This document shows positions 63,044 to 64,000 of a stretch of 64,000 nt of DNA, one piece after another (position 1 is the stretch's first letter; each line of letters begins with the position of its first letter). The stretch lies in the NCBI RefSeq assembly GCF_000410875.1, contig NZ_AROI01000013.1, positions 1 to 64,000 of the forward strand. The letters are read 5' to 3'. Below the pieces are notes generated by a model. That model searched no databases and was not told the DNA's origin. It worked only from the letters and a program-made list of their open reading frames with translations. The translations under genes were made by a program, and so were the position numbers. This stretch comes from Halopseudomonas pelagia CL-AP6. Lineage in GTDB: Bacteria; Pseudomonadota; Gammaproteobacteria; Pseudomonadales; Pseudomonadaceae.

Positions 63044-64000
63044 ATGAACAGAACCTTTAAGCCTCCTATGCGATTTGTTGCTCTCGGCACACTGTTGCTG
63101 AGCATGGCTGGTTGCGCCAACCTCACGCCGCAGTCGAGCCTTGAGCAGGTGCAGCAACAAAGCGCCGAATTGACCGGGCAAGATGCGTTGCACTGGGGGC
63201 GGCAGCAAGAACAGGCGCCGGCGCTCCGCGAGCGCATTGACGACCTGTTGGCAGAGCCGCTGGCGCTGGAAAGTGCGGTAGAGATAGCGCTGATGAACAA
63301 TCCTGGCTTACAGGCGCGCTTGTTTGATCTGGGTATCGCGGATGCAGAGCGGGTGCAGGCGAGCCGCCTGCCGAACCCTGGTTTTTCCATCGGGCGCATG
63401 ACTCGTGGTACGGAGGTGGAATGGGAGCGAGGTCTACATCTGAATCTGGGTAGTCTGATTGCGCTGCCAATGACGCGCCGCATCGCTGCAGGGCAGAACG
63501 CGCAGGTGCAGCGTGAGGTCAGCCTGTCAGTGATGCGCTTGGCAACCGATACCCGCATAGCTTGGTATCACGCGGTAGCGGCGCAGCAGAGCTTGGCCTA
63601 CAGCGAGCAAGTGCTGCAAGCGGCCGATGCCAGTGCGGAGTTGGCTCGGCGCATGGCCGCGGTGGGTAACTACAGCGCCCTGCAGCAGGCCCGCGAGCAA
63701 AGCTTCTATGCGGAGGCGGCCCTGGCTCACCTGCAGGCCGAGCGTGAGAAGTCGGCCAGCCACGAGCGGCTGATCAGGCTGCTCGGGTTATGGGGCGAAC
63801 AGATGGATTTCGCGCTGCCTGACCGGTTACCGGATCTGCCCCAGCACCCGCTGGACCAGCCCGATATCGAACAGCAGGCGATGGCCAGCCGGCTGGATGT
63901 ACAGGCGGCGCAGCAGGCTGCCGAGCGTCTGGCAACCAACCTGAAGCTGGGCAAGGCCACCCGATTTATCAATGTGCTGGAGCTGGGCGTCAGCCATAAC
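63044..64000 (+). CDS. TolC-family outer membrane efflux lipoprotein (truncated by window)
   Basis: 319 codons are visible with no stop. A lipoprotein signal ends LLLSMAGC (lipobox, Cys near residue 23). Then come the outer-membrane factor features ALESAVEIALMNNPGLQARLFDLGIADAERVQASRLPNPGFS and long amphipathic helices. It is the outer channel of an RND-type efflux pump, by context for copper, silver or another metal. The MFP and RND genes should follow beyond 64000. GGGGG precedes the ATG at 63044. Confidence 0.82.
   Translation, partial: MNRTFKPPMRFVALGTLLLSMAGCANLTPQSSLEQVQQQSAELTGQDALHWGRQQEQAPALRERIDDLLAEPLALESAVEIALMNNPGLQARLFDLGIADAERVQASRLPNPGFSIGRMTRGTEVEWERGLHLNLGSLIALPMTRRIAAGQNAQVQREVSLSVMRLATDTRIAWYHAVAAQQSLAYSEQVLQAADASAELARRMAAVGNYSALQQAREQSFYAEAALAHLQAEREKSASHERLIRLLGLWGEQMDFALPDRLPDLPQHPLDQPDIEQQAMASRLDVQAAQQAAERLATNLKLGKATRFINVLELGVSHN

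Noticed and set aside
1-64000. tRNA, rRNA, CRISPR arrays, insertion sequences and integrases
   Set aside because: I looked for these by eye and saw no tRNA-like cloverleaf, regular spaced repeats or transposase motifs; a tRNA and repeat scan would be decisive.

Overview
The window looks like chromosomal DNA from a gammaproteobacterium of the Pseudomonas group. The evidence is gene order. It runs from the end of tuf through the complete S10-spc-alpha ribosomal protein cluster, then uvrA/MFS/ssb, and later nrdR-ribD-ribE-ribBA-ribH-nusB-thiL-pgpA ... ribA ... dxs-ispA-xseB. These blocks follow the order I know from Pseudomonas aeruginosa. A NhaD-type sodium/proton antiporter inside the riboflavin operon and a moderate GC content suggest a marine or halotolerant branch such as Halopseudomonas (P. 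pertucinogena lineage). That assignment is inference; no rRNA is present.

Layout. 1-13.8 kb: end of tuf, a terminator, a strong promoter, then 28 ribosomal, secretion and RNA polymerase genes on the + strand in the classical order, ending in a terminator. 13.8-14.1 kb: a gene-free patch with nested palindromes that look like a dispersed repeat. 14.1-20.8 kb: uvrA (-), a YajR-like MFS transporter, ssb, a histidine phosphatase and an RmlD-like protein that has lost its catalytic motif. 20.8-21.6 kb: ompW (-) with an Anr/FNR-type promoter. 21.7-26.6 kb: a six-gene TonB energising operon (DUF3450, TtpC-like, ExbB, ExbD, TonB, TPR) behind a Fur-like promoter. 26.6-29.9 kb: a leftward operon (His-rich DUF2796 protein, ABC ATPase, permease, DUF3299) with a Zur-like operator, resembling the zinc-responsive PA4063-PA4066/ZrgABC set.

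30-35.2 kb: a CnoX-like thioredoxin, a methyltransferase, a LysR regulator and a divergent nitronate monooxygenase/acyl-CoA ligase pair. 35.3-45.2 kb: nrdR, riboflavin biosynthesis with nhaD inserted, nusB, thiL, pgpA, a periplasmic retropepsin-like protein, standalone ribA, a membrane protein and a cobalamin-binding-type receptor. 45.2-52.0 kb: a complete four-gene SMC-like Wadjet/Mks system (jetABCD) on the - strand, lying where P. aeruginosa has the receptor gene next to dxs. 52.2-54.4 kb: btuB with a promoter, a cobalamin riboswitch and a hairpin that covers the Shine-Dalgarno sequence. 54.5-57.6 kb: the isoprenoid genes dxs, ispA and xseB. 57.6-64 kb: a small orphan gene, a globin-PAS-GGDEF-EAL protein, an arsM-arsC operon, and the start of a metal-efflux-like locus (two small His/Cys-rich exported proteins and a TolC-family lipoprotein cut by the window end).

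The accessory content is dominated by metals (iron/TonB, zinc, cobalamin, arsenic, probably copper or silver) and by one defence system. No tRNA, rRNA, CRISPR array, transposase or integrase was seen.
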